This document shows, piece after piece, positions 14,704-20,936 of a DNA stretch of 28,158 nucleotides (positions are counted from its first letter, which is position 1; each line of letters begins with the position of its first letter). The translations under genes were made by a program, and so were the position numbers. Origin of the DNA: Anaerolineae bacterium (GTDB taxonomy: Bacteria > Chloroflexota > Anaerolineae > JACIWP01); assembly GCA_014360855.1 (NCBI GenBank), contig JACIWP010000002.1, forward strand, positions 1 to 28,158. The letters run 5' to 3'. The notes beneath the pieces were generated by a model that had not been told where the DNA came from, searched no databases, and saw only the letters and a list, made by a program, of their open reading frames with translations.

Positions 14704-15744
14704 TTGTTAACGCAAGTTTTGCCCCAAATCGAGTGTGAAGCGAGCTCTCAGCAGTATGGGCGCTTTGTCATCAGCCCATTGGAGAGCGGCTATGGGATCA
14801 CGCTGGGAAACGCCCTGCGCCGCGTCCTGCTCTCGTCTTTACCCGGGGCTGCAGTGACTTCCATTCGCGTGAGCGATGTGCCGCACGAGTTCGCGACCAT
14901 CCCTCACGTGAAAGAGGATATGACCGCGTTCATCTTGAACGTGAAGCAACTGCGTTTCAAGATTCACTCGGATACCGATGAATCGTACCGGATTTACCTG
15001 AGCGTCACGCAGGAGGGGGAGGTGACTGCGGCGGACCTGCAGTGCCCTTCCCAGGTGGAGGTGGTGAATCCGGAACTGCATTTGCTGACGGCGGATTCCA
15101 ACGAAGTCAATCTGGATATCGAGATGGTGGTCAGCCGGGGGCGGGGGTATTCGCCGGCGGAAGAGCGAGGCAAACTGCCCATCGGGGAGATCCCGGTGGA
15201 TGCCATCTTCAGCCCGGTGCGCAAGGCGAATTTCCAGGTCTCCCGCACCCGCGTCGGACAGATGACCAACTATGACCGCCTGGTCATGGAAATCTGGACC
15301 GACGGCACCATCACGCCAGAGGCGGCCCTGATTGAAAGCGCGCGCATCCTGGTGGAGCAGTTCTCCCGCATCGCGCGCCTTCAGGAAGTACCGGTGAGCG
15401 TGTCCGAGCCGGAAGAGAAGAAGGAGCGCATCCCCAGCAAGGTGGCGCGCATGCCCATCGAGGACCTGGGGTTGTCGGTGCGGGCGTTCAACTGCCTGAA
15501 GCGCGCCGGCATCTCCACCGTTGGGGAAATCCTGCACATGCTGGAGCAGGGCGAGGATGAACTGCTGGCTATCCGCAACTTTGGGCGGAAGTCGCTCAGC
15601 GAACTGCTCACCATTTTGCAGTCCAAGGGGTTCCTGTCCTATATCGAGTATACGCCCTCGGCCTCTGCTCGGGCCGCGTCAGAAGAAGAAGAGGAAGAGC
15701 TGGAAGAGGACGAGGACTATATCGAGGACGAGGAGCTGGAGTAG
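14704..15744 (+). CDS. rpoA: DNA-directed RNA polymerase subunit alpha
   Basis: The TTG at 14704 gives 346 residues starting MLTQVLPQIECEASSQQYGR. AAGGAGG (14689-14695) lies 8 nt upstream, so an in-frame GTG at 14683, which precedes that site, is rejected. The N-terminal domain (GYGITLGNALRRVLLSSLPG) dimerises and scaffolds beta and beta'. The C-terminal domain (MPIEDLGLSVRAFNCLKRAG, LLAIRNFGRKSLSELLTILQ) contacts UP elements and activators. After the domain there is a long acidic tail of Glu and Asp (about the last 25 residues), longer and more acidic than in model bacteria. Confidence 0.97.
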   Translation: MLTQVLPQIECEASSQQYGRFVISPLESGYGITLGNALRRVLLSSLPGAAVTSIRVSDVPHEFATIPHVKEDMTAFILNVKQLRFKIHSDTDESYRIYLSVTQEGEVTAADLQCPSQVEVVNPELHLLTADSNEVNLDIEMVVSRGRGYSPAEERGKLPIGEIPVDAIFSPVRKANFQVSRTRVGQMTNYDRLVMEIWTDGTITPEAALIESARILVEQFSRIARLQEVPVSVSEPEEKKERIPSKVARMPIEDLGLSVRAFNCLKRAGISTVGEILHMLEQGEDELLAIRNFGRKSLSELLTILQSKGFLSYIEYTPSASARAASEEEEEELEEDEDYIEDEELE

Positions 15745-15796
15745 GCCTGTCCATCAGGTCTGGCGTGGATTTATGACGTCATGGGGGGAATGACCA

Positions 15797-16168
15797 ATGA
15801 GGCATCGAGTCGCAGGAAAAAAGCTGAGTCGTTCGACTGGACATAGACAAGCGCTGTTCCGCAACCTGACGACGGAACTGCTCCGGCATGGCAAGATCCG
15901 CACCACCGAGGCGAAGGCGGAAGCCATCCGCCCCTCGGCGGAGAAGCTGATCACCATCGCCAAGAAGGGCCTGAAGGATGAGAGCTATGCGCTCCACGCC
16001 CGCCGGCTGGTGGCGGCCCGCCTGAATGACCCGCAGGTGGTGAAGAAGGTGTTTGAGGAGATTGCGCCGCGCTACCTGGAGCGGCCGGGCGGCTACACGC
16101 GTGTCCTGAAGCTGGGCCGCCGGCAGGGCGACGGCGCTGAGATGGTCCTGCTGGAGCTGGTCGAATAA
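15797..16168 (+). CDS. rplQ: 50S ribosomal protein L17 (bL17)
   Basis: The 123-residue product begins MRHRVAGKKLSRSTGHRQAL, followed by FRNLTTELLRHGKIRTTEAK, the diagnostic L17 N-terminus, and ends GGYTRVLKLGRRQGDGAEMV. L17 lies near the tunnel exit. The start at 15797 follows GGGGGGAATGACCA. It is 52 nt after rpoA and 14 nt before truA. Confidence 0.98.
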   Translation: MRHRVAGKKLSRSTGHRQALFRNLTTELLRHGKIRTTEAKAEAIRPSAEKLITIAKKGLKDESYALHARRLVAARLNDPQVVKKVFEEIAPRYLERPGGYTRVLKLGRRQGDGAEMVLLELVE

Positions 16169-16182
16169 GGTCGAGGCAGGCG

Positions 16183-16962
16183 ATGGCGCTCCGATTGCGG
16201 GCCATCGTGGAGTATGACGGCACACGGTACGCGGGATTCCAGCGCCAGGCGAATGCGCTGACGGTTCAAGGAGAGATTGAGTCCGTTTTACGGCGGTTAA
16301 CACAAGAGGATGTGCGGATTTTGGCCGCCGGCCGCACCGACGCCGGCGTGCACGCCCTGGGGCAGGTGATCGCGTTCGATACGAACTGGTCCCACCCGCT
16401 CCAGGAACTGCACCAGGGGATGAACGCCCTTCTGCCGGAGGATATCGCGGTGCGGCGGCTGGATGAGGCGCCGGCGGGGTTTCACCCGCGCTATGATGCG
16501 CTGAGCCGGCTGTATCGTTACCAAATCTGGAACGAGCCGATTCGCTCGCCGCTCCGCTGTCGCTATGCCTGGCATGTCCCGCAGGCGCTGGACGTGCAGG
16601 CGATGGCGGAAGCAACCCGTTTGCTGGTGGGCGCGCACGATTTTGCCACCTTCGGCACGCCCACGCAGGGGGAGTCCACGGTGCGCCAGGTCTACCGCAT
16701 CGAGTGGCACCGCGAGGGCTCCCTGGTGTGGATGGATATCGAGGCCAACGGGTTTTTGCGAACGATGGTGCGCTGTATCGTTGGCACGGCCCTGCAGGTG
16801 GGGCTGGGGAATATGAGCGGGGAGGAGTTTGCGCGGCGCTTTGCGTCGCGAGACCGCTCGCAGACCAGCCCGCCGGCGCCCGCACAGGGGCTATGTCTGA
16901 TGGCCGTGCGGTATGCCGATGGATACGCGCCAGAACACTTCGAAGGAGTCAGGATGAAGTGA
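16183..16962 (+). CDS. truA: tRNA pseudouridine(38-40) synthase TruA
   Basis: The 259-residue enzyme converts uridines 38-40 in the tRNA anticodon arm to pseudouridine. The catalytic aspartate is D53 within AGRTDAGVHALGQV. Other family segments are VEYDGTRYAGFQRQ at the N-terminus and EANGFLRTMVRCIVGTALQV in the second half. The start at 16183 follows GGTCGAGGCAGGCG. Its TGA overlaps the rplM GTG (GTGA at 16959-16962). The order rplQ-truA-rplM-rpsI is common in Gram-positives and Chloroflexota. Confidence 0.96.
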   Translation: MALRLRAIVEYDGTRYAGFQRQANALTVQGEIESVLRRLTQEDVRILAAGRTDAGVHALGQVIAFDTNWSHPLQELHQGMNALLPEDIAVRRLDEAPAGFHPRYDALSRLYRYQIWNEPIRSPLRCRYAWHVPQALDVQAMAEATRLLVGAHDFATFGTPTQGESTVRQVYRIEWHREGSLVWMDIEANGFLRTMVRCIVGTALQVGLGNMSGEEFARRFASRDRSQTSPPAPAQGLCLMAVRYADGYAPEHFEGVRMK

Positions 16963-17387
16963 GAACCTATACGCTGAAAGAGAAAGACATCCAACGCGAG
17001 TGGTACGTGGTGGATGCCGCCGGCAAGACGCTGGGCCGGCTCGCCACGGAAATCGCCAAGATCCTGCGCGGCAAGCACAAACCCTATTACACGCCGCACA
17101 TGGACTGCGGGGATTACGTCATCGTCATTAACGCGGACAAGATCCGCGTCACTGGCCGCAAGCTGGACCAGAAGATGTATTACTGGCATTCCGGGTATCC
17201 CGGAGGGCTGAAATCGGTCACCCTGCGCCGGCAGTTGCAGACACACCCGGAGCGGGTCCTGCAGGCCGCGGTGCGGGGCATGCTGCCGAAGAACCGGCTG
17301 GGCCGCAAGATGTTCAAGAAACTGAAAGTCTACGCTTCGCCGGAACATCCGCATCAGGCCCAACAGCCCAAGCCACTGGAACTGTGA
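16959..17387 (+). CDS. rplM: 50S ribosomal protein L13 (uL13)
   Basis: The GTG at 16959 overlaps the truA stop and gives a 142-residue product. It begins MRTYTLKEKDIQREWYVVDA, followed by AGKTLGRLATEIAKILRGKH and later RGMLPKNRLGRKMFKKLKVY with the YASPEHPHQAQQP tail, all typical L13. GAAGGAG (16942-16948) is the ribosome binding site inside truA. The frame stays open back to 16704, but that upstream part lies within truA and is not L13-like. Confidence 0.97.
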   Translation: MRTYTLKEKDIQREWYVVDAAGKTLGRLATEIAKILRGKHKPYYTPHMDCGDYVIVINADKIRVTGRKLDQKMYYWHSGYPGGLKSVTLRRQLQTHPERVLQAAVRGMLPKNRLGRKMFKKLKVYASPEHPHQAQQPKPLEL

Positions 17388-17435
17388 CATTCGGGCGATG
17401 GCAATCCCTGGTGAACGAGAGACGTGGAGGAAAGC

Positions 17436-17840
17436 ATGGTCATTGATTTGAGCGGCAGATATTTTGAGGGGATAGGCCGGCGGAAAACCGCCACCGCGCG
17501 CGTGCGCCTCTATCCCGGCGATGGGGAGGTCATCGTCAACGATCGCCCCTTCGAGGAGTACTTCCCGCGCCTGCGCGATCAGAAGATCGCCCTGGCCCCG
17601 CTGGAGGCGGTGCACATGCGCCATGCCTTCGGCGTATCCATCAAGGTCGAAGGCGGCGGTGTGAGCGGGCAGGCCGGCGCGGTCGCCCACGGCCTGGCAC
17701 GGGCGCTCCTGCAGGTGAACCCGGAACTGCGGCCCATCCTGCGGCAGGGCGGCTTCCTGACCCGCGATCCGCGCGAGAAAGAGCGCAAAAAGCCCGGTCT
17801 CAAGCGCGCCCGCAAGGCCCCACAGTACACCAAGCGCTAA
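17436..17840 (+). CDS. rpsI: 30S ribosomal protein S9 (uS9)
   Basis: From the ATG at 17436 (GGAGG five nt upstream) the product is 134 residues. It contains FEGIGRRKTATARVRLYPGD and VEGGGVSGQAGAVAHGLARA. It ends QYTKR with the conserved terminal Lys-Arg that reaches the P-site tRNA. An in-frame GTG at 17424 overlaps the ribosome binding site and is rejected. rpsI is the last gene of the ribosomal unit; a strong hairpin follows 43 nt after its stop. Confidence 0.98.
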   Translation: MVIDLSGRYFEGIGRRKTATARVRLYPGDGEVIVNDRPFEEYFPRLRDQKIALAPLEAVHMRHAFGVSIKVEGGGVSGQAGAVAHGLARALLQVNPELRPILRQGGFLTRDPREKERKKPGLKRARKAPQYTKR

Positions 17841-17883
17841 GGCCTGCGGCCGGCCAAATTCGGTCACTCCGTACAGCAACGAA

Positions 17884-17916
17884 CAAAGCAGGGATGCGGT
17901 CCGCATCCCTGCTTTG
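17884..17916. terminator. Hairpin between convergent rpsI and ubiA-like genes
   Basis: CAAAGCAGGGATGCGG (17884-17899) and its exact complement CCGCATCCCTGCTTTG (17901-17916) are separated by a single base, giving a stem of about 13-14 bp with a tight loop. The arms carry AAA on the left and TTT on the right, but no long U-tract follows in either direction. Its place between convergent genes suggests a shared bidirectional transcription end. Confidence 0.7.
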
Positions 17917-17932
17917 CGCGCCATATAGCAGG

Positions 17933-17954
17933 ACGCCGGCCGCCCGGCCGGCGT
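17933..17954. terminator. GC-rich hairpin just past the ubiA-like stop codon
   Basis: ACGCCGGCC (17933-17941) pairs with GGCCGGCGT (17946-17954) across a GCCC loop, only 5 nt beyond the minus-strand stop codon. It lacks a T-run. It may help end or protect the minus-strand transcript, together with the hairpin at 17884-17916. Confidence 0.45.
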
Positions 17955-17959
17955 GACCC

Positions 17960-18829
17960 TTAGAAAATATAGAGGATCAGCACGGCCGCCAGGCCAAAGC
18001 CGACGACGTCCAGCAGAAGGGGGATATCCTTCAGCAGGAGATCCTCCGGCGCCCCGCCCAGGCCTTTGACCCGCACAAGGTACAGGTAGCGGAATAGGCC
18101 GTAGAGGACGAAGGGGATAGTGAGCATCATGGCGTGATTGGCCGGCAGGTTGGGCGCCGAGAAGGTGTACAACGAGTACGCGATGACCGTGGTTGAGGTC
18201 ACCAGGGCGATGATATCGTCCAGGAACTCGATGTTGTACTCGTCCAGGATGCGGCGGTGATTGTTGGCCGACTCGGCCAGGAGCACCAGCTCATGCCGGC
18301 GTTTGCTGGCGGCCATAAACAGCGCCAGCAGGGTGGTGCAGACGTAGAGCCATGGGGAGAAGCGCTCGACCGGGATGACGACCACGCCGGCGGCGACCCG
18401 CAGGACAAAGCCGGCGGCGATGGTCATGATGTCAATGATGACCAGGTGCTTGAGCACGAACGAGTAGAGCACCATGCTGGCCAGGTACAGCAGGGCGATG
18501 ACGCCGAAGCGCAGGTCCAGCAGAAAGCTCAGCCCGATGCCGGCCGCGCCAAAGACGACCGCCGCCGCGATGGCGGTCTGAGGGGAGAGCTGGCCGGACG
18601 GCAGGGGCCGCTTGCGCTTTTCGGGATGCCGGCGGTCCTTTTCCAGGTCCACGACATCGTTGATCAGGTACACGGTGCCGGAGATCAAGCAGAAGAGGAG
18701 AAAGGCGGCCAGCGTGCGGGAGAACCAGACCGGGTGGAACAGTTTCTTGTCGAAGATGAGCGCGGCGAAGACAAAGACGTTTTTCGTCCACTGTTTGGGA
18801 CGCATGGTTTTGAGCAGACCGATGAGCAT
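17960..18829 (-). CDS. UbiA-family prenyltransferase, decaprenyl-phosphate phosphoribosyltransferase-like
   Basis: The 289-residue integral membrane protein starts LLKTMRPKQWTKNVFVFAAL, the N-terminal pattern of the DPPR synthase branch of UbiA. It has the Mg/diphosphate motif NDVVDLEKD (residues 57-65) followed by RRHPEKRKRPLPSG. A second block ASKRRHELVLL...ILDEYNIEFLDDI and about nine hydrophobic helices complete the fold. Characterised members transfer phosphoribose from PRPP to polyprenyl phosphate, making the precursor of lipid-linked arabinose. None of the usual partner genes (epimerase, phosphatase) is adjacent, so the end product here is unknown. The start follows GGAGAG seven nt upstream on the minus strand. 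It is transcribed against the ribosomal unit. Confidence 0.85.
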   Translation of the reverse strand: MLIGLLKTMRPKQWTKNVFVFAALIFDKKLFHPVWFSRTLAAFLLFCLISGTVYLINDVVDLEKDRRHPEKRKRPLPSGQLSPQTAIAAAVVFGAAGIGLSFLLDLRFGVIALLYLASMVLYSFVLKHLVIIDIMTIAAGFVLRVAAGVVVIPVERFSPWLYVCTTLLALFMAASKRRHELVLLAESANNHRRILDEYNIEFLDDIIALVTSTTVIAYSLYTFSAPNLPANHAMMLTIPFVLYGLFRYLYLVRVKGLGGAPEDLLLKDIPLLLDVVGFGLAAVLILYIF

Positions 18830-18862
18830 GAACCAGCTCTCCGATGTGCAAGAGATTCCGCC

Positions 18863-18879
18863 GGCCCCACGGCGGGGCC
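18863..18879 (-). promoter_or_regulatory. Small hairpin in the 5' leader of the ubiA-like gene
   Basis: GGCCCC (18863-18868) and GGGGCC (18874-18879) form a 6-bp stem with a 5-nt loop. It lies between the predicted minus-strand promoter and the start codon at 18829. Its effect is unknown. Confidence 0.3.
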
Positions 18880-18891
18880 AGCACGGCCTCC

Positions 18892-18920
18892 ATGATATCC
18901 GAGGATGTGCGATTCGTCAA
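18892..18920 (-). promoter_or_regulatory. Near-consensus sigma-70-type promoter for the ubiA-like gene
   Basis: Read on the minus strand, TTGACG (plus coordinates 18915-18920) and TATCAT (18892-18897) are separated by exactly 17 nt. Each hexamer matches the consensus at five of six positions. The expected start is near 18885, about 55 nt before the start codon. Confidence 0.7.
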
Positions 18921-18995
18921 AGTGTGCCGGCTGGAGTGTTGGGACCGAAGGGGAATGCGGTATGAGACCGCAGGGCGGATAGGATGAAAGGATGA

Positions 18996-19025
18996 TTGAC
19001 AAAAATATGTGTTTGCATGTATATT
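18996..19025 (+). promoter_or_regulatory. Near-consensus sigma-70-type promoter for the pilin-LTD gene
   Basis: TTGACA (18996-19001) is a perfect -35 hexamer. TATATT (19020-19025) matches the -10 at five of six positions with an 18-nt spacer. The spacer is AT-rich in an otherwise GC-rich sequence. The predicted start near 19032 leaves a leader of about 40 nt before the ATG at 19072. Confidence 0.7.
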
Positions 19026-19071
19026 GGCGGTGTTGAAGCGCAAGTATGGATGACCCGCGCGGAGGTGCGAC

Positions 19072-20034
19072 ATGATGGCGGGGGGAAGGGATAGGCAGGG
19101 GGCCGGCCAGGGCCTGGTGGAGTATGCTGTTCTCCTTGGTACCCTGGCGTTGGTGGTGGTCGGGGTGCTGGCGGCCACAGGGACCAGCGTGGGGGATGTG
19201 CTCCGCCGTTCTTCCCACGCGCTGGTGGTCCAGCCAACCCCATCGGGGACACCGGCAGCCAGTCCTACGCCGGTCGTCGAGACGGCGACCTGCTCAGCGC
19301 CGGTCTCATTTTCGGGCGCCGGCACCCTGATGGTGGAGTGCAATCTGGGGAAGTCGTTCTCGGAGCTGATCTCCGGCGAGATCTCTCTGGAAGGCGTTCC
19401 GCCGGATGACCATCTGGTCACGGTGCTTTCCGGTGGATCCTCCCATGTGTTTCGCGGCCAGCAGTCTTCCAGCGGTCAGCCGGCATATACCGGCCCGGAT
19501 GCCATGGGCGGCGCGGAACTCGATGCCTGGTTGGACGGCGTGGAGCTGTTGCGAGTGACCTTCAACAGTCTGGTGGGGGAGGCTGGGAGCTGGCAGGGGA
19601 GCATTCAGGTGACGGTGCGCGGCCGGCCCAGCGGGCCGGCGGGGACGCTTCCTCCGTCCACGCCGCCGCCCCAGGCCACCGCAACCCCCGTTCCCACTCC
19701 CACGCCCACCCCGGAGCCGCGCTCGCACCTCGTGCTTGCCGAGCTGAAATACTGGTCGTGGGATGAGTATGTCAAAATCGTGAATGACGGCACTGCGCTG
19801 CAGGATATGACCGGCTGGCGGCTCCTCAGCGTCAAAGGCAACCAGTGGTATACCTTCCCTGCCGGCTATGTCCTCCCTCCGGGCGGGGCGGTGTACGTGC
19901 ACAGCGGATTGATGGCAACCAGCAATCCACCTGTGCATCTCCGCTGGACGCGCAAATATATCTGGCATAATAGAGGGGATACCGCGGTGCTGTACGATGC
20001 TGCCGGCAACGAGGTGAGCCGGCTGGCCTATTAG
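19072..20034 (+). CDS. Flp-type prepilin N-terminus fused to a lamin-tail-like domain
   Basis: The 320-residue protein starts with a short charged leader and then GQGLVEYAVLLGTLALVVVG. If cut between G12 and Q13, Glu falls at +5 (E17) and Tyr at +6 (Y18), the rule for Flp/type IVb prepilins processed by a prepilin peptidase. One hydrophobic helix follows (about 19-36), then GTSVGDVLRRSS as in Flp pilins. Residues about 73-185 form an unrecognised domain with two cysteines. A Pro/Thr linker (about 188-215, with PTPTPTPEP) leads to a C-terminal segment (about 217-320) resembling a lamin-tail domain: LVLAELKYWSWDEYVKIVND, DMTGWRLLS, YTFPAGYVLPPGGAVYVHSG, RGDTAVLYDAAGNEV. Known Flp pilins are usually 50-80 residues, so this is a giant variant, probably displayed on the cell surface. 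GGAGGTG precedes the start. No tad/flp export genes are nearby. Confidence 0.75.
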   Translation: MMAGGRDRQGAGQGLVEYAVLLGTLALVVVGVLAATGTSVGDVLRRSSHALVVQPTPSGTPAASPTPVVETATCSAPVSFSGAGTLMVECNLGKSFSELISGEISLEGVPPDDHLVTVLSGGSSHVFRGQQSSSGQPAYTGPDAMGGAELDAWLDGVELLRVTFNSLVGEAGSWQGSIQVTVRGRPSGPAGTLPPSTPPPQATATPVPTPTPTPEPRSHLVLAELKYWSWDEYVKIVNDGTALQDMTGWRLLSVKGNQWYTFPAGYVLPPGGAVYVHSGLMATSNPPVHLRWTRKYIWHNRGDTAVLYDAAGNEVSRLAY

Positions 20035-20055
20035 CCCGTTCCACCCACCTTGTTA

Positions 20056-20089
20056 CCGCCTGCCACAGCGTATGCGGCAGGCGGTTTTT
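20056..20089 (+). terminator. Intrinsic terminator of the pilin-LTD gene
   Basis: CCGCCTGCC (20056-20064) pairs perfectly with GGCAGGCGG (20076-20084) around an 11-nt loop and is followed at once by TTTTT (20085-20089). It lies 21 nt after the TAA. It isolates the gene as a single-cistron unit from the dcw cluster. Confidence 0.92.
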
Positions 20090-20122
20090 ATGTTAAATGT
20101 CCCGGATAAAGGGAAAAACCTC

Positions 20123-20151
20123 TGGATTTTCGTGTACGCCTGCATTATAAT
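20123..20151 (+). promoter_or_regulatory. Candidate distal promoter of the dcw cluster
   Basis: TATAAT at 20146-20151 is a perfect -10 hexamer. At 17-nt spacing the -35 position reads TGGATT, only three of six matches. It lies about 57 nt after the preceding terminator, a sensible place for a new promoter. Use of this site would give a leader of about 335 nt before mraZ. Confidence 0.45.
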
Positions 20152-20268
20152 ACAGTTGACGATAACGAAGGGTCGGGCACAGCAGTACGGGAGGCGGACG
20201 CAAGTTCACGCGGTTGCACAGCCTGGGGGAAAGAGCGCCTTAACAGCTTGATAGGCTTTCATCTGAAG

Positions 20269-20288
20269 TCCCACCATTTCCCATCCCA
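20269..20288 (-). promoter_or_regulatory. Minus-oriented TGGGA array, possible upstream MraZ-type site
   Basis: TCCCA occurs at 20269-20273, 20279-20283 and 20284-20288; on the minus strand these are TGGGA. Two of them are separated by exactly 5 nt, the spacing of TGGGN boxes bound by E. coli MraZ. They lie about 150 bp upstream of the sense-oriented pair, in opposite orientation. Function is inferred and chance occurrence in G/C-rich DNA is possible. Confidence 0.3.
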
Positions 20289-20298
20289 TCCACGGCGA

Positions 20299-20332
20299 GC
20301 AGCCATCGGTTCCCCACCCGACCGATGGCTGC
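20299..20332 (+). promoter_or_regulatory. 12-bp hairpin in the mraZ leader
   Basis: GCAGCCATCGGT (20299-20310) and ACCGATGGCTGC (20321-20332) form a perfect stem with a 10-nt loop. The following AAGCTTTCTC is only weakly T-rich, so it is a doubtful terminator. It could be an attenuator-like or regulatory element within the long leader. Confidence 0.45.
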
Positions 20333-20406
20333 AAGCTTTCTCAGGGAGGCGCGAAATTTTAAGGTTTTTGGCCGCAAAAATTGTGGCGCAGAACGGGAAA
20401 ATGGTG

Positions 20407-20412
20407 TATAAT
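20407..20412 (+). promoter_or_regulatory. Candidate proximal -10 element for mraZ
   Basis: TATAAT at 20407-20412 is a perfect -10 hexamer 80 nt before mraZ. The -35 is poor: TTGTGG lies at 20381-20386 but the spacer would be 20 nt. The MraZ-type TGGGG repeats begin at the last base of this hexamer and cover the expected start site, the layout expected for autorepression. Confidence 0.5.
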
Positions 20413-20447
20413 GGGGAAGGTGAAAGGGAAAATGGGGAAAAGTGGGG
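20412..20447 (+). promoter_or_regulatory. Probable MraZ operator (TGGGN repeats)
   Basis: TGGGG occurs at 20412-20416, 20433-20437 and 20443-20447. The last two are separated by exactly 5 nt, matching the direct-repeat rule TGGGN-N5-TGGGN described for E. coli MraZ at its own promoter. The first copy is 21 nt before the second, about two turns. A further TGGGA lies at 20475-20479. The site overlaps the putative start region of mraZ, so MraZ probably represses the dcw cluster here. Confidence 0.55.
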
Positions 20448-20492
20448 AGCAAGGTTCCCCGACGTCCAAGCTGGTGGGAAAGAAAGGCGCTC

Positions 20493-20936
20493 ATGTTCCT
20501 CGGCCAGTACCGGCATCGCGTCGACGAGAAAATGCGGGTGGCACTGCCGGCCCGTTTCCGGGAGGAGTTCCGCAACGGAGCGGTGGTGACCCGTGGGCCG
20601 GACCGCTGTCTGTGGGTCTTCACGCAGGAGAAATGGGCTCAGCTTGCCGCGAACTTCGAGGAAGACGTGAAGATGTCCACCAAGGACGGCCGGCTGGCCA
20701 GCCGCTTTTTCTTCTCCAGCGCATCCGATGATTTGCCCGACCAGCAGGGGAGGATCCGCCTCCCCGACCATCTCTCCCAATATGCCGGCATCGAACCCAA
20801 ATCCGAAGTCGTGGTGGTGGGGCTGAATTCACGGGTGGAGATCTGGAGCGCACAGCGATGGGAGGAACAGGAAGCGCTGATGGAGCAGGACCCCGAAGGG
20901 CTGATCGAGAGGATATCCAGCCTGGGGAGGCTCTAA
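20493..20936 (+). CDS. mraZ: Transcriptional regulator MraZ
   Basis: The 147-residue product starts MFLGQYRHRVDEKMRVALPA, the exact MraZ pattern, so the ATG at 20493 is chosen over an in-frame ATG at 20442. The tandem SpoVT-AbrB-like repeats carry the two DxxxR motifs at D11-R15 (DEKMR) and D83-R87 (DQQGR). MraZ is a ring-forming DNA-binding protein that represses its own dcw promoter in E. coli. The ribosome binding site is modest (GAAAGG). It heads the dcw cluster and probably acts on the TGGGN repeats upstream. Confidence 0.96.
   Translation: MFLGQYRHRVDEKMRVALPARFREEFRNGAVVTRGPDRCLWVFTQEKWAQLAANFEEDVKMSTKDGRLASRFFFSSASDDLPDQQGRIRLPDHLSQYAGIEPKSEVVVVGLNSRVEIWSAQRWEEQEALMEQDPEGLIERISSLGRL

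Larger units (their letters stand above)
20090..20492 (+). other. Long non-coding leader upstream of mraZ
   Basis: These 403 nt hold no convincing gene; short frames here have no family-like content. I see a TATAAT at 20146-20151, a direct repeat GCACAGC (20177-20183 and 20216-20222), an array of TCCCA words (20269-20288), a 12-bp hairpin (20299-20332), a second TATAAT (20407-20412) and TGGGG repeats (20412-20447). The stretch is compatible with a structured 5' leader if the distal promoter is used. I compared the 20155-20260 part by eye with common riboswitch consensus sequences (c-di-GMP, c-di-AMP, cobalamin, glycine, TPP) and could not match any. Confidence 0.5.

Noticed and set aside
15779..16885. 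368-codon minus-strand frame opposite rplQ and truA
   Set aside because: It is antisense to two recognised genes and its composition is that of a mirror frame.
18257..18895. 212-codon plus-strand frame opposite the ubiA-like gene
   Set aside because: It is highly charged and repetitive (Gln, Asp, Gly, Glu), opposite a protein with clear membrane helices and motifs; a shadow.
20155..20260. Possible known riboswitch (GGACGCAAG resembles part of a c-di-GMP-I motif)
   Set aside because: The other conserved blocks of that motif and its tetraloop receptor are not present; no other class fitted by eye.
20248..20589. Short frames in the mraZ leader
   Set aside because: They overlap the mraZ start or structured leader elements, lack good ribosome binding sites and have no family-like content.
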